Shown here: positions 36,078 through 44,398 of the stretch, in pieces
How positions within the stretch are numbered: position 1 is the stretch's first letter
How the letters are laid out: the number at the start of each line of letters is the position of its first letter
DNA from: an uncultured Bacteroidales bacterium
GTDB taxonomy: Bacteria; Bacteroidota; Bacteroidia; Bacteroidales; UBA932
Assembly: GCA_944326245.1 (NCBI GenBank)
Contig: CALVDF010000006.1
Location: forward strand, 51,641-115,640
Length of the DNA: 64,000 nt
Reading direction: 5' to 3'
Position numbers and translations under genes: made by a program
Notes under the pieces: generated by a model
Database searches by the model: none
The model's input: the letters and a program-made list of their open reading frames with translations, nothing else
What the model was told of the DNA's origin: nothing

Positions 36078-36554
36078 TTAGTAGACTGCGGGGGCTGTCT
36101 TTCTGGCGGCATACATTATCTTCAGTGCGGAGCAGCGTCTCAGCTCCTGCTTTACCTCCGTAACGATACCCATACGGGTTTCTTCGTCGATTTTGAGGGA
36201 GATAGTCATGAGCTCACGGTCAACTTCGCTCAGGGCTTCGCGTTCAGCAGCGACAAAGTCACTGATGTCTTTGACAGTCCTGAATGAATCGTTGAGCTGT
36301 ATACGTGAGTCCGTACCGAATTCTTTCTGGTATTGCAGTGAAGGAGTACCGATAAAGATGTAGGATGCAAGGTCTTTGCGCTCAATCTTCGTTACTTCAG
36401 AGGCTTCAGGCAGCTTTACGTTTACCATGCGGTCTGTCTGGCGCATGCTTGTGGAGACCATGAAGAACATGAGAATCATGAAGACGATATCCGGGAGGGA
36501 TGCCGTATTGATTCCCGGAGTTCCTTTATCTCCTTTTCTGATGAATTTTGCCAT
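36078..36554 (-). CDS. exbD: ExbD/TolR-type transport protein (second copy)
   Basis: This encodes 158 residues: a short N-terminal cytoplasmic tail, one membrane helix (about 20-40, DIVFMILMFFMVSTSM) with the key Asp of the family at its start, and a periplasmic domain. With ExbB it uses the proton gradient to energise TonB or Tol. It is the last gene of a four-gene operon, 11 bases after the first exbD. Its periplasmic domain is shorter than that of its neighbour, and the two are not close duplicates. Confidence 0.88.
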   Translation of the reverse strand: MAKFIRKGDKGTPGINTASLPDIVFMILMFFMVSTSMRQTDRMVNVKLPEASEVTKIERKDLASYIFIGTPSLQYQKEFGTDSRIQLNDSFRTVKDISDFVAAEREALSEVDRELMTISLKIDEETRMGIVTEVKQELRRCSALKIMYAARKTAPAVY

Positions 36555-36565
36555 TTTCTGTCCTC

Positions 36566-37147
36566 CTATTGTTTTGTTACATCTAAAGGTTCTGCTTCAG
36601 AGATACGGTTAGGGATTGCCTCGCGGACGATGTCCTGTTTTTCGGCAGGAAGATCATTGTAGACTTCTCCGAAGTGGGCAATTGCGAAATCGTCCCTTAC
36701 CTTGTTGATAGCTCTTACCAGGATGTTCTGAACCTCTATGTATTTGCTGTAGAGACTCTGGCGGTCGTTCTGAAGGGATATCACACCTTCGGAGACCGGA
36801 TATTCTCCAAAGCCTTCGATGTTCTTCATTACTTTAGAGGGTAGGTCAGAACGGTCGCTGGGATTAGTGAGAAACTCTATAACGATCTCTTCAAGCTGCG
36901 CATCCGAAAGAATAACTTCACCGCCTGCCATAACGCCGTTCCTTGAGTTGATCTTCACGTCGAGCATGTTTCGACGGTTCACCTTCAAATCCTCCAGTTT
37001 CGCATTTTCAGGGGGCATTTGAGGGAGACGGCGGGACAGACCTGTTTCAGGGTCCATCGTACTCACCATCAGGAAGAAGATCAGCATGAGGAACGATATG
37101 TCCGCCATGGAACCTCCGTTAATTTCAGGTGTTTTCTTAGATGCCAT
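36566..37147 (-). CDS. exbD: ExbD/TolR-type transport protein (first copy)
   Basis: This encodes 193 residues. The N-terminal helix (GSMADISFLMLIFFLMVSTM) carries the conserved Asp of the ExbD/TolR proton channel, followed by an ~150-residue periplasmic domain. Two different ExbD proteins after one ExbB is the common Bacteroidota arrangement and may give a mixed stator or two separate outputs. It lies 9 bases after the membrane protein gene and is co-transcribed with it. Confidence 0.9.
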   Translation of the reverse strand: MASKKTPEINGGSMADISFLMLIFFLMVSTMDPETGLSRRLPQMPPENAKLEDLKVNRRNMLDVKINSRNGVMAGGEVILSDAQLEEIVIEFLTNPSDRSDLPSKVMKNIEGFGEYPVSEGVISLQNDRQSLYSKYIEVQNILVRAINKVRDDFAIAHFGEVYNDLPAEKQDIVREAIPNRISEAEPLDVTKQ

Positions 37148-37156
37148 AGTTAACTA

Positions 37157-37624
37157 TTACCTTTCTTTGTGGATGAGATTTCTTACACTGCCCCAAACCA
37201 AGGCAAGTATAGTGAGTATAACCAGTGCAAAGCTGAGGTTCAGCAGAGTATCGGTCATTTTCAGAGTAGCGTGCGAAGGCTGTACGTCGATGTTGACAGC
37301 TACAGGATCACCGCTGGCGAGCAGATATGAAAGGCCGATCAGCACAATCGCGATGATCAGTACGAGACCTGTCTTCTTGAGTGATTTCTTGTTGCCTGCG
37401 AGGTTGATAAGAGAGAGAACCACGACAAGCACCAGCGCTGCGATTACCAGTATGTATGCCCATCCCAGGAAGAAGTCGAGCAGATTGGTCGTAGCAAGCG
37501 CCTCTGAAAGATTGCTTACGGTATAGAGCCCTGTCTTCGCATTGAAGGCGAGGAACGCTATCAAACCTATCAGAGAGATGACAAGCAGACAGATTTCCAG
37601 TATTTTGGTAAATTTACGAGTCAT
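37157..37624 (-). CDS. Four-helix membrane protein of the exb operon
   Basis: This encodes 155 residues with four hydrophobic segments (about 10-28, 52-75, 85-103 and 128-147) and little else; I recognise no enzyme motif. It is fixed between exbB and the two exbD genes (gaps of 16 and 9 bases), an arrangement that recurs in Bacteroidota. It may be an accessory of the stator complex. Its function is unknown. Confidence 0.7.
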   Translation of the reverse strand: MTRKFTKILEICLLVISLIGLIAFLAFNAKTGLYTVSNLSEALATTNLLDFFLGWAYILVIAALVLVVVLSLINLAGNKKSLKKTGLVLIIAIVLIGLSYLLASGDPVAVNIDVQPSHATLKMTDTLLNLSFALVILTILALVWGSVRNLIHKER

Positions 37625-37640
37625 GATAAGTCTGTTTGTA

Positions 37641-38435
37641 TTACTTGTTCTGATATTTTACAATCATGTCCACGAGGGAGATGGAAGCGTCTTCCATGGA
37701 GAGGACAATTCCGTCAACTTTAGCTACGAGGTAGTTGTAAATTATCTGAAGAATGATGGCGACGATAAGACCGCCGACGGTGGTAATCAGGGCGACTTTC
37801 ATACCTCCTGCAACGAGGGTCGGGCTGATGTCACCTGCTCTCTGGATCTCGTCGAATGCCTGGATCATACCGATCACAGTACCCATGAATCCGAGCATAG
37901 GTGCTACTGCGATAAAGAGGGTAATCCATGAAAGACCTCCTTCGAGAAGTCCCATCTGTACTGAACCGTATGAGGTGATGGATTTCTCTACTTCTTCAAC
38001 TCCCTTGTCGTAGCGGAGCAGACCCTGATAGAATATGGATGCTACAGGACCGCGTGTATTGCGGCATACTTCCTTGGCAGCCTCAACTCCACCGTTGTTA
38101 AGGGCGTTCTCAACCTTCTGGAGAAGCTTCTCGGTGTTGGTGCTGGCCAGGTTAAGATAAATAATCCTCTCGATGGCAACTGCAAGGCCGAAAACAAGGC
38201 ATGCAATAATGGTAGCCATGAATCCTGCACCACCCTCGATGAAGAGCCTCTTGATTTCCTGATGCATGGGAGCCTCAGCGGGAGCCTCCTCGGGAGCAGT
38301 CGCTTCCATAGCCTCGAAAGCAACCACTTCGGTTGTGTCTGCAGTAGCGAGAGAGTCTCCTTCCTGCGCAGATGCGTATTGTGCAGTAATAGTCATGAGA
38401 CCCATAACTGCCAAAAACATGAAGATTTTTTTCAT
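37641..38435 (-). CDS. exbB: ExbB/TolQ/MotA-family proton channel with extra N-terminal leader
   Basis: This encodes 264 residues. A signal-like segment (about 1-23, YASAQ) is followed by an Ala/Glu-rich stretch (about 24-60; EAMEATAPEEAPAEAP), then the three-helix MotA/TolQ/ExbB core (GFMATIIACLVFGLAVAIERII, a long cytoplasmic loop, and helices including APMLGFMGTVIGMIQAF and GLIVAIILQIIYNYLV). It supplies proton-driven energy to outer-membrane processes with the downstream ExbD proteins. The N-terminal extension is discussed under findings. It is the first gene of the operon. Confidence 0.9.
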   Translation of the reverse strand: MKKIFMFLAVMGLMTITAQYASAQEGDSLATADTTEVVAFEAMEATAPEEAPAEAPMHQEIKRLFIEGGAGFMATIIACLVFGLAVAIERIIYLNLASTNTEKLLQKVENALNNGGVEAAKEVCRNTRGPVASIFYQGLLRYDKGVEEVEKSITSYGSVQMGLLEGGLSWITLFIAVAPMLGFMGTVIGMIQAFDEIQRAGDISPTLVAGGMKVALITTVGGLIVAIILQIIYNYLVAKVDGIVLSMEDASISLVDMIVKYQNK

Positions 38436-38499
38436 ACAATTTTTGATTAGTTATTAAACAAGTTTTTAATGAGTTTTTTCAATCAGCTAAAAATAAAAG

Positions 38500-38587
38500 C
38501 GGAGAGGGCGGGATTCGAACCCGCGAAACCCTTTTGGAGTTTACGCACTTTCCAGGCGCGCGCCTTCGACCACTCGGCCACCTCTCC
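38500..38587 (-). tRNA. tRNA-Ser (anticodon GGA)
   Basis: The reverse strand folds as a long-variable-arm tRNA of 88 bases. The acceptor stem is GGAGAGG/CCTCTCC with discriminator G, the anticodon loop CTGGAAA gives GGA, and the T arm contains GGTTCGAATCC. CCA is not encoded; the bases after the discriminator are CTTTTATT. A -7 box lies 13 bases before its 5' end. Confidence 0.97.
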
Positions 38588-38600
38588 AAGAAAACACGGC

Positions 38601-38608
38601 CAAAATTA
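38601..38608 (-). promoter_or_regulatory. -7 box of the tRNA-Ser gene
   Basis: TAATTTTG on the reverse strand matches TAnnTTTG, 13 bases before the mature 5' end of the tRNA. Confidence 0.5.
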
Positions 38609-38628
38609 GAAATTATTTTTCATAAAAT

Positions 38629-39669
38629 CTACTTTTCTGTGAGTTCTCCCCTAATATTTTTTTTGAGTAGTTGCGTAATTGTTTTATTATCAGAATATTG
38701 TCCTAGCAAAAAAAATAGTTTGGCGGCTGCGGCTTCCGTTGTGCAGTCGCTTCCCCCGATCACGCCGATATTCTTCAGGGATTTTCCTGTCGAGTAGGCG
38801 TCCATGTCTACTCTTCCGGCTTGGCATTGGGTGATGTTAAGGACTATTGTCCCGCGTTCCACTGCCTTTTTGATGCTGTCTGTGAACCATCTGCCGGACG
38901 GGGCGTTGCCTGAGCCGTATGTCTCGAGGATGATGGCCCTTATTCCCGGGATGGATACCAGTGCGTCCAGAGTGCTTTGTCTTATTCCGGGGATTATCTT
39001 GATTATCAGTACGGACGGATCCAGTTTGCAGACGGGCTTGAGCGGCCGGTTCCAGTCTTCCGGGTAGCGGATGAACGCAGTGTTGAACTTGATGTGTATG
39101 CCGGCTTCGGCCAGTACGGGGTAGTTTGCCGAGCGGAAGGCACGGAAATTCTCTGCCGTATACTTGGTTGTGCGGTTGCCTCTGTAGAGCTGGCTTTCAA
39201 AGTATATGCATACTTCCGGGACCATAGGATGGCCGTCTTCGTCTTTGGATGCGGCTATCTCTATTGATGAGATGAGGTTCTCCTTGCCGTCGGTGCGCAG
39301 CATGCCTATGGGCAGCTGGCTACCCGTGAACACTACGGGTTTGGTGATATCCCCCAGCATGAAGCTCAGGGCGGATGCCGAGAATGACATGGTGTCTGTG
39401 CCGTGCAGGATTACGAATCCGTCGTAGTTGTCGTAATGGTCGGCAATTAGCCTGGTAAGCCTGATCCAGAAATCTATGTCCACATCCGACGAGTCTATTA
39501 TGGGGTCGAAGGAGTATGTGTCGATTCTGTATCCGAACTTCTTGAGCTCCGGGACCTCTTCGAGTATCTGTGAGAAGTCGAACGGGCGAAGGTCGAAAGA
39601 TACCGGATCCTGTTTCATTCCTATGGTACCGCCTGTGTATACCAGAAGGATGGATGTAGAGTTTTGCAT
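38629..39669 (-). CDS. ansA: L-asparaginase, type I (cytoplasmic)
   Basis: This encodes 346 residues with no signal peptide, so the enzyme is cytoplasmic. The first active-site motif is YTGGTIGM with Thr15 as the expected nucleophile, and the second is HGTDTM. It converts L-asparagine to aspartate and ammonia. The length and the N-terminus are those of the AnsA type. It lies 17 bases downstream of the tatD stop and may be read together with dprA-tatD. Confidence 0.94.
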   Translation of the reverse strand: MQNSTSILLVYTGGTIGMKQDPVSFDLRPFDFSQILEEVPELKKFGYRIDTYSFDPIIDSSDVDIDFWIRLTRLIADHYDNYDGFVILHGTDTMSFSASALSFMLGDITKPVVFTGSQLPIGMLRTDGKENLISSIEIAASKDEDGHPMVPEVCIYFESQLYRGNRTTKYTAENFRAFRSANYPVLAEAGIHIKFNTAFIRYPEDWNRPLKPVCKLDPSVLIIKIIPGIRQSTLDALVSIPGIRAIILETYGSGNAPSGRWFTDSIKKAVERGTIVLNITQCQAGRVDMDAYSTGKSLKNIGVIGGSDCTTEAAAAKLFFLLGQYSDNKTITQLLKKNIRGELTEK

Positions 39670-39686
39670 TGTATTGTATTTATCGG

Positions 39687-40460
39687 TTATTTCAGGTTGA
39701 ACAGTCTTGTTGCGTTTTCCGTGGTGACTCTGTCGACTGTGTCTGTCGGGACGTCCAGCAGGGACGCTATCCTGTCGGCTATTGTTTTCAGGTATGACGG
39801 TTCGTTGCGTTTGCCACGGAACGGGACCGGCGTGAGCCAGGGCGAGTCGGTTTCGAGCAGGACGGTTTCCAGGGGAATCTGCAGGATGGTGGAAGCAATG
39901 CCGGCATTTTTGTATGTGACCACTCCTCCTATGCCTACCAGAAAATTCCCGTACGAACGTATGCGCCGGTAAGTTTCAATGCTGCCGGAGAATGCATGGA
40001 ACACTCCCCTCATGCTGATACCGGCTTCTGCCAGGGAGTCCAGTATCTCGAATACGGTATCGTGGGCATCGCGTACGTGAATGATGACCGGAAGGTCAGC
40101 CTGGCTGGCCCATATCATCTGCTGACGGAAAACTTCGGTCTGTTCACGGAAGAATTCATCCGTCCAGTGCCGGTCCAGTCCTATCTCTCCCAGTGCTACC
40201 CATCCGCCTTCCGAAAGCCTTTCCCCGACGAAATCCAATTCCGATTTCCAGTTCCCGCCGACGGAAGTGGGATGCAGGCCTGTGGCGACGCTGACCATGC
40301 CTCCGGCCTGTGCAGCCCGTTCCATCATCCTGTAGTGGACGGTGGAGTCTATTCCGGGAAATATAAGATGTCCGACGCCTGCGTCAGCCGCTCTTTCAAG
40401 TGTCTCGGGAAAATCCTGGTCAAATGCCTCGTCGTATATGTGTGAATGGGTGTCAATCAT
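39687..40460 (-). CDS. tatD: TatD-family metal-dependent DNase/hydrolase
   Basis: From the ATG at 40460 this encodes 257 residues. The start is chosen because the protein then begins at the metal-binding MIDTHSHIYDE; a longer frame to 40562 only adds a proline- and arginine-rich tail that overlaps dprA. GEIGLD and FHAFSG motifs with later HVRDA and ETDSPWL metal ligands are present. It is a TIM-barrel hydrolase acting on DNA ends or D-aminoacyl-tRNA in various members. Its start codon overlaps the dprA stop (ATGA), showing translational coupling. Confidence 0.92.
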   Translation of the reverse strand: MIDTHSHIYDEAFDQDFPETLERAADAGVGHLIFPGIDSTVHYRMMERAAQAGGMVSVATGLHPTSVGGNWKSELDFVGERLSEGGWVALGEIGLDRHWTDEFFREQTEVFRQQMIWASQADLPVIIHVRDAHDTVFEILDSLAEAGISMRGVFHAFSGSIETYRRIRSYGNFLVGIGGVVTYKNAGIASTILQIPLETVLLETDSPWLTPVPFRGKRNEPSYLKTIADRIASLLDVPTDTVDRVTTENATRLFNLK

Positions 40461-41575
40461 CTTACCTTTAATATATACCTTCCGTAGATGTCGGATCCGA
40501 TGATTCCGTCCAGTTCCATGCGGGTCAGCCTGGTCAGTACCTGTGCCGGGTCTGCCCCGCATTCGCGGATCAGGGAGTTGCGCTCTACGGCGGAATTAGC
40601 CGATAAAGTTAGCAAGATATTCCGTTGGATGTAGTCACTTTGCTCGAAAAGTTGCTGAAAAAGTGAATCGGCAGCTTCCTTGCGTCTGTCCTCCCAGCCC
40701 ATCGCTGAAGTGAATGACTCCGGAGAGGTGAGCAGTGCGGCTCCGTTGGCTTCAATCAGACGGTTGCAGCCTTCCGAATACCTGTCCCCGATCCTTCCTG
40801 GGATTGCAAATACTTCTCTGGAGTAGGAGAGGGCCGTACGGGCGGTAATCAGGCCGCCTCCCTTTGCAGCGGACTCCACCAGTATCACAGCATCGGACAT
40901 TCCTGCAATGATGCGGTTCCTTCTGAGAAAAGTGATTGCCATTGGTGTCGAATCTTTCGGAAAGTCTGTGACGAGGGCTCCGTTGCTGCAGATTCTGACT
41001 GCGTGGCGGCGATGCTGAGGGGGATAGATGGTGTCCAAACCGGTAGGCAGAACGGCGATTGTGGGGATACCGCAGTCAAGGGCGCATGTGTGGGCCGTGA
41101 TATCTATTCCGTATGCAAGCCCGCTGATGATTGCCGGTCTGTCGGTCAGGCATGCCAGGGCTTCAATGATCTTTCTGCATTGTGCGGTTCCGTAGGCAGT
41201 CGCCTTTCTGGTCCCGACAATGGCAACGGAACGGGAGGGATTAAGGCTGCAGTTCCCTTTGTAGAACAGGACTGTCGGAGCGTCAGGGCATTCCCTGAGC
41301 CTCTTTGGGTACTCCTTGTCCCTTATGTAAATGATGCGTATCCCGCCGTTCCTGGCCCAGCGTACTTCCTCGGCAGCGGCCTTGAGGATTCTTGAGTCGT
41401 GTACGGCACTGCTGTAGTGCCCGTTGTCCTTCAGCATTTCCTGAAGTTCCCGCTGCGACATGGCAAATATTTCTCCCGGAGTGCCGACCATGTCCGTCAG
41501 CATCCTGGCATCCCTGCAGTTGTAGTTGAATATCCTGTTGATGGCACAGGCGTATACTGTCTCGTCGTATTCCAT
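40457..41575 (-). CDS. dprA: DNA-processing protein DprA
   Basis: From the ATG at 41575 this encodes 372 residues beginning MEYDETVYACAINRIFNYN, a standard DprA N-terminus; an upstream ATG at 41647 would add 24 hydrophobic residues without support. A Rossmann-like core (AIVGTRKATAYG, then IISGLAYGID, and GLDTIYPPQH) is complete. A C-terminal winged-helix region follows. DprA protects incoming single-stranded DNA and loads RecA in natural transformation. A near-consensus box, TATCTTAG, sits four bases before this ATG. Confidence 0.9.
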   Translation of the reverse strand: MEYDETVYACAINRIFNYNCRDARMLTDMVGTPGEIFAMSQRELQEMLKDNGHYSSAVHDSRILKAAAEEVRWARNGGIRIIYIRDKEYPKRLRECPDAPTVLFYKGNCSLNPSRSVAIVGTRKATAYGTAQCRKIIEALACLTDRPAIISGLAYGIDITAHTCALDCGIPTIAVLPTGLDTIYPPQHRRHAVRICSNGALVTDFPKDSTPMAITFLRRNRIIAGMSDAVILVESAAKGGGLITARTALSYSREVFAIPGRIGDRYSEGCNRLIEANGAALLTSPESFTSAMGWEDRRKEAADSLFQQLFEQSDYIQRNILLTLSANSAVERNSLIRECGADPAQVLTRLTRMELDGIIGSDIYGRYILKVR

Positions 41576-41655
41576 GGCGCTAAGATAGCCCCCAGGCGCA
41601 TGTGGGACCGGAAAATAAAAAAACGGACATGAAAATACCCGTTTCAATAAATTTC

Positions 41656-41680
41656 AAAAAAACAGAAATCTGTCTTTTTT
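41656..41680 (-). terminator. Terminator of the sigma/anti-sigma pair
   Basis: On the reverse strand, directly after the anti-sigma stop, AAAAAAGACAGA pairs with TCTGTTTTTTT (one G bulged, two-base loop TT), giving a short stem that ends in a T7 run. dprA lies 80 bases further on with its own start region. Confidence 0.5.
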
Positions 41681-42112
41681 TTAAAGACTGTCACTGTTCA
41701 GGAAGTCGTCCCCGTATTTTTCCTGATAGTAAAGCGAGTCTTCGGCATCGAACGTGTCTATTGCAAAAACTTCGTTTTCAATGTCACGGGAGTTTTGGAT
41801 CCGGGTCTGTTCCACAATGTTGTTTCTGTTGCTGACGGTCTCGTAAGTGAAATAGCCGATACCCGTTACGATTATGAGGGCTGCTGCGGCTTTGGTCCAC
41901 GCAGAACGGATGATACGTGTAAAGACAGGCCGGATGTCGGCGGCACCTGTGTCTTCCCCGAAGATGCCTTGGCTCAGACGTCGCATCGCTTCCAGGCGCT
42001 TCCTGCATTCCGGACATGAAGAAATATGTTCCTGGACCAGCGTCTCCTCGTCTCGGGTCAGCTTGTTCAGGAAATATTCCGATAAGGTTTTTATGTCTAT
42101 ATGGCCGTTCAT
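41681..42112 (-). CDS. Anti-sigma factor with zinc-binding ZAS domain
   Basis: This encodes 143 residues. The N-terminal zinc anti-sigma motif HxxxCxxC is H29-C33-C36 (HISSCPEC). One membrane helix follows (about 75-92, AAAALIIVTGIGYF), then a short acidic periplasmic tail of about 50 residues. It would hold its cognate sigma factor at the membrane until a signal arrives. Its start overlaps the stop of the sigma-like gene upstream by 4 bases, which makes the pairing very likely. The periplasmic part is too small for a STN or FecR domain. Confidence 0.86.
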   Translation of the reverse strand: MNGHIDIKTLSEYFLNKLTRDEETLVQEHISSCPECRKRLEAMRRLSQGIFGEDTGAADIRPVFTRIIRSAWTKAAAALIIVTGIGYFTYETVSNRNNIVEQTRIQNSRDIENEVFAIDTFDAEDSLYYQEKYGDDFLNSDSL

Positions 42113-43275
42113 CTGTATTTCTCAAGCATTTTCCTGTATCTGTCGTAGAGGCTTGTCTTCAGCCTCTTGATTTCCTGGCGGACCCTCGCGCATTCCTTGA
42201 TCTGTTCCTTGCCTTCCTTTGCCCCGAAATGCTTTGCGACGATATCTTCGTATGAAAGTCCGTCTATGTAGTGTTCGAACATCCTCTGTACCTTGTCTTC
42301 GTAGCCTTTGACCAGTTCGGCATGAAGCGGGTGCTCCTTATTGTATAGGATGACGATGAAGTAGCCCTGGACAGAGGTGGTGTCCGAAAAGTCGATATAA
42401 TTGGCGAGCCCTCCTGCTTGTGACGGAAAATTTTCAGGTTTTGTTACAGGATTGTTAAAATATTTTTCTTCATCCTCTGCGGAAAGCTTGTATTGGATGG
42501 TGTCGATGTCTGCAGGAGCCTTGGCGCGGCTGCGGGCAATCTCCTTGTTCTTGTTCTTCAGGACGCCGACAGAGTAGGAAATGATGGCTTTCGCGTCCAC
42601 AGGCTCCTTGAGGCGTTGCTCGACCACAGCCCTGTTGACGGAGATACATGTGTCGCTCCAGATGTCGTGGATGTTGTTTTCCCCTGAAATACGGGACATC
42701 TGATAGCAGAATGCTGCCGTTAATGGCTTGAGCTTCAGGTAGAACTTCTCCCAATAGAAGCCTTTGTCGGCTTTCATTCCGCTTATTATGTCAGGTTCGG
42801 GGACCGGGAAGTTGGTCCGTACCAGATCCCGGCAGTACCGGTCAAATTCCTGAGTGTTGCCGAATGCCGGCATCTGCGAGAAATTTGCGGTGTATATTTC
42901 CTGGAACAGGCCGGGCTCGAGAGAATATGATAGGGTGTCGTTGTCCGGCGCCAGATACTTGTCCGTATCTGTCTGTACGGATGTCTCGAACAGTTTGCGG
43001 AGGTGTATGCGCATCTGTGATGCTGCAATGGCTTCAAATTCGGGATTCAGGATATTTTTGCGGCAGAATGTCCCGAATCCTTTGAGACGGTAGAATTCCC
43101 TGAGGCATCTGTTTTTCCATTCGGGGAACGTTTCCCCTTCCTTTGGAGGAAACTGACGTGCAAGCGCAATTGCCTCCTCGCGGACATCGCGGAAAAAACC
43201 GAGACGCTCGAGACGGTACCGCTCGTTTTCTTTGGTGAGCAGTTCCAGTGTCTGCTTTTCTATGTTGCTTGCCAT
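42109..43275 (-). CDS. Divergent sigma-70-like factor with long N-terminal extension
   Basis: This encodes 388 residues, about twice the size of an ECF sigma. Residues ~178-260 match sigma region 2 in pattern (FYWEKFYLKLKPLTAAFCYQ, the DIWSDT core, and a later YSVGVLKNKNKEIARSR helix). Residues ~325-388 match region 4 (MFEHYIDGLSYEDIVAKHFG, then a basic recognition-like helix). The first ~175 residues are helical with no domain I recognise. Immediately downstream is an anti-sigma factor. It follows galE by 12 bases. Calling it a sigma factor rests on pattern and context, so moderate certainty. Confidence 0.68.
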   Translation of the reverse strand: MASNIEKQTLELLTKENERYRLERLGFFRDVREEAIALARQFPPKEGETFPEWKNRCLREFYRLKGFGTFCRKNILNPEFEAIAASQMRIHLRKLFETSVQTDTDKYLAPDNDTLSYSLEPGLFQEIYTANFSQMPAFGNTQEFDRYCRDLVRTNFPVPEPDIISGMKADKGFYWEKFYLKLKPLTAAFCYQMSRISGENNIHDIWSDTCISVNRAVVEQRLKEPVDAKAIISYSVGVLKNKNKEIARSRAKAPADIDTIQYKLSAEDEEKYFNNPVTKPENFPSQAGGLANYIDFSDTTSVQGYFIVILYNKEHPLHAELVKGYEDKVQRMFEHYIDGLSYEDIVAKHFGAKEGKEQIKECARVRQEIKRLKTSLYDRYRKMLEKYR

Positions 43276-43287
43276 CAGGAGGTAGGG

Positions 43288-44331
43288 CTATTTTATGCCT
43301 CTTACCTTCTTCTCCCAGTTCCAGGCGGAGCGCAGTACGTCATCGATGGGGGTCTCTGCTTTCCACCCGAGAACCTTGTTGGCCTTCTCAGGGTTGGCCC
43401 ATACTTTTATGATGTCTCCTGCTCTGCGCGGTGCAAAGCTGTAGGGCAGCCTGACTCCGGTAGCTGACATGAAATGGTTGACAAGCTCCAGGACTGAAAG
43501 GCCTGTACCTGTACCCAGATTGAAGATTTCGTAGCGGTCAGAGTCAGCCACTTCAAGCATCCGGCGGACTGCTGCCACGTGTGCTTTTGCAAGGTCCACG
43601 ACATAGATGTAGTCACGTATGCAGGTGCCGTCCGGAGTGGGGTAGTCATTGCCGAATATCTTGAGCTCCTTGCGGATGCCGGCGGCAGTCTGGGTGATGT
43701 ACGGCACGAGGTTCTGCGGTACTCCTATGGGCATTTCGCCTATAAGGGCGGAAGGATGGGCTCCGATGGGGTTGAAGTATCTGAGGGCGGTCACTTTCAG
43801 TGACGGGTATGCGTTGACGCAGTCGTGGAGAATCTCTTCGCACATCTGCTTGGTGCGTCCGTAGGGAGATGTGGCCGGTTTGACCGGTGCGCTCTCGCTG
43901 ATGGGTAGGTTCTCGGGGTCAGGCTCTCCGTAGACGGTGCATGAGGAGGAAAACACTATGCCGCGCTGCTTTCCGTCGCATATTGACAGCTCTATGAGAT
44001 ACAGAAGGGACCTCAGGTTGTTTTCGAAGTACTTGAGAGGCTTCTGGACACTTTCGCCCACGGCCTTGTGGGCTGCGAAGTGGATGGAAGCCACGATGTC
44101 GGGATATTTCTCGAACACCTTGGCGAACTGGGCCTTGTCGCTGCAATCCAGTTCCATGAACGGGAACGGCTTGCCTGTGATCTGCTCTATGCCCTTGAGC
44201 ATTTCCGGAGAAGAGTTGGAGAAATTGTCCACGCCTACTACTTCGTAGCCGGCGTTTACGAGTTCGACGACTGTGTGGGAACCGATGTATCCTGCGGCTC
44301 CTGTAACAAGTACTCTGCCTTTGTTGTTCAT
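43288..44331 (-). CDS. galE: UDP-glucose 4-epimerase
   Basis: This encodes 347 residues of the extended short-chain dehydrogenase family. The NAD-binding GAAGYIGSH is at residues 11-19, the catalytic YxxxK is YGRTK near residue 156, and the SSSCTVYGEP stretch precedes it. It interconverts UDP-glucose and UDP-galactose in the cytoplasm, feeding surface polysaccharide and galactose use. A -7 box lies 19 bases upstream, almost back to back with that of rpiB. The sigma-like gene follows by 12 bases, so they may share a transcript. Confidence 0.95.
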   Translation of the reverse strand: MNNKGRVLVTGAAGYIGSHTVVELVNAGYEVVGVDNFSNSSPEMLKGIEQITGKPFPFMELDCSDKAQFAKVFEKYPDIVASIHFAAHKAVGESVQKPLKYFENNLRSLLYLIELSICDGKQRGIVFSSSCTVYGEPDPENLPISESAPVKPATSPYGRTKQMCEEILHDCVNAYPSLKVTALRYFNPIGAHPSALIGEMPIGVPQNLVPYITQTAAGIRKELKIFGNDYPTPDGTCIRDYIYVVDLAKAHVAAVRRMLEVADSDRYEIFNLGTGTGLSVLELVNHFMSATGVRLPYSFAPRRAGDIIKVWANPEKANKVLGWKAETPIDDVLRSAWNWEKKVRGIK

Positions 44332-44350
44332 TTTATGTGAAATTTATCTG

Positions 44351-44358
44351 CAAATATA
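44351..44358 (-). promoter_or_regulatory. -7 box of galE
   Basis: TATATTTG on the reverse strand, 19 bases before the galE ATG. The forward rpiB box begins 12 bases away on the other strand. Confidence 0.5.
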
Positions 44359-44369
44359 CTCAATTTTTC

Positions 44370-44377
44370 TAATTTTG
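44370..44377 (+). promoter_or_regulatory. -7 box of rpiB
   Basis: TAATTTTG, 21 bases before the rpiB ATG at 44399. It supports that start and rules against a longer frame that begins upstream at 44273 inside galE. Confidence 0.5.
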
Positions 44378-44398
44378 CGGTCTCTAAATTCAAATGTT

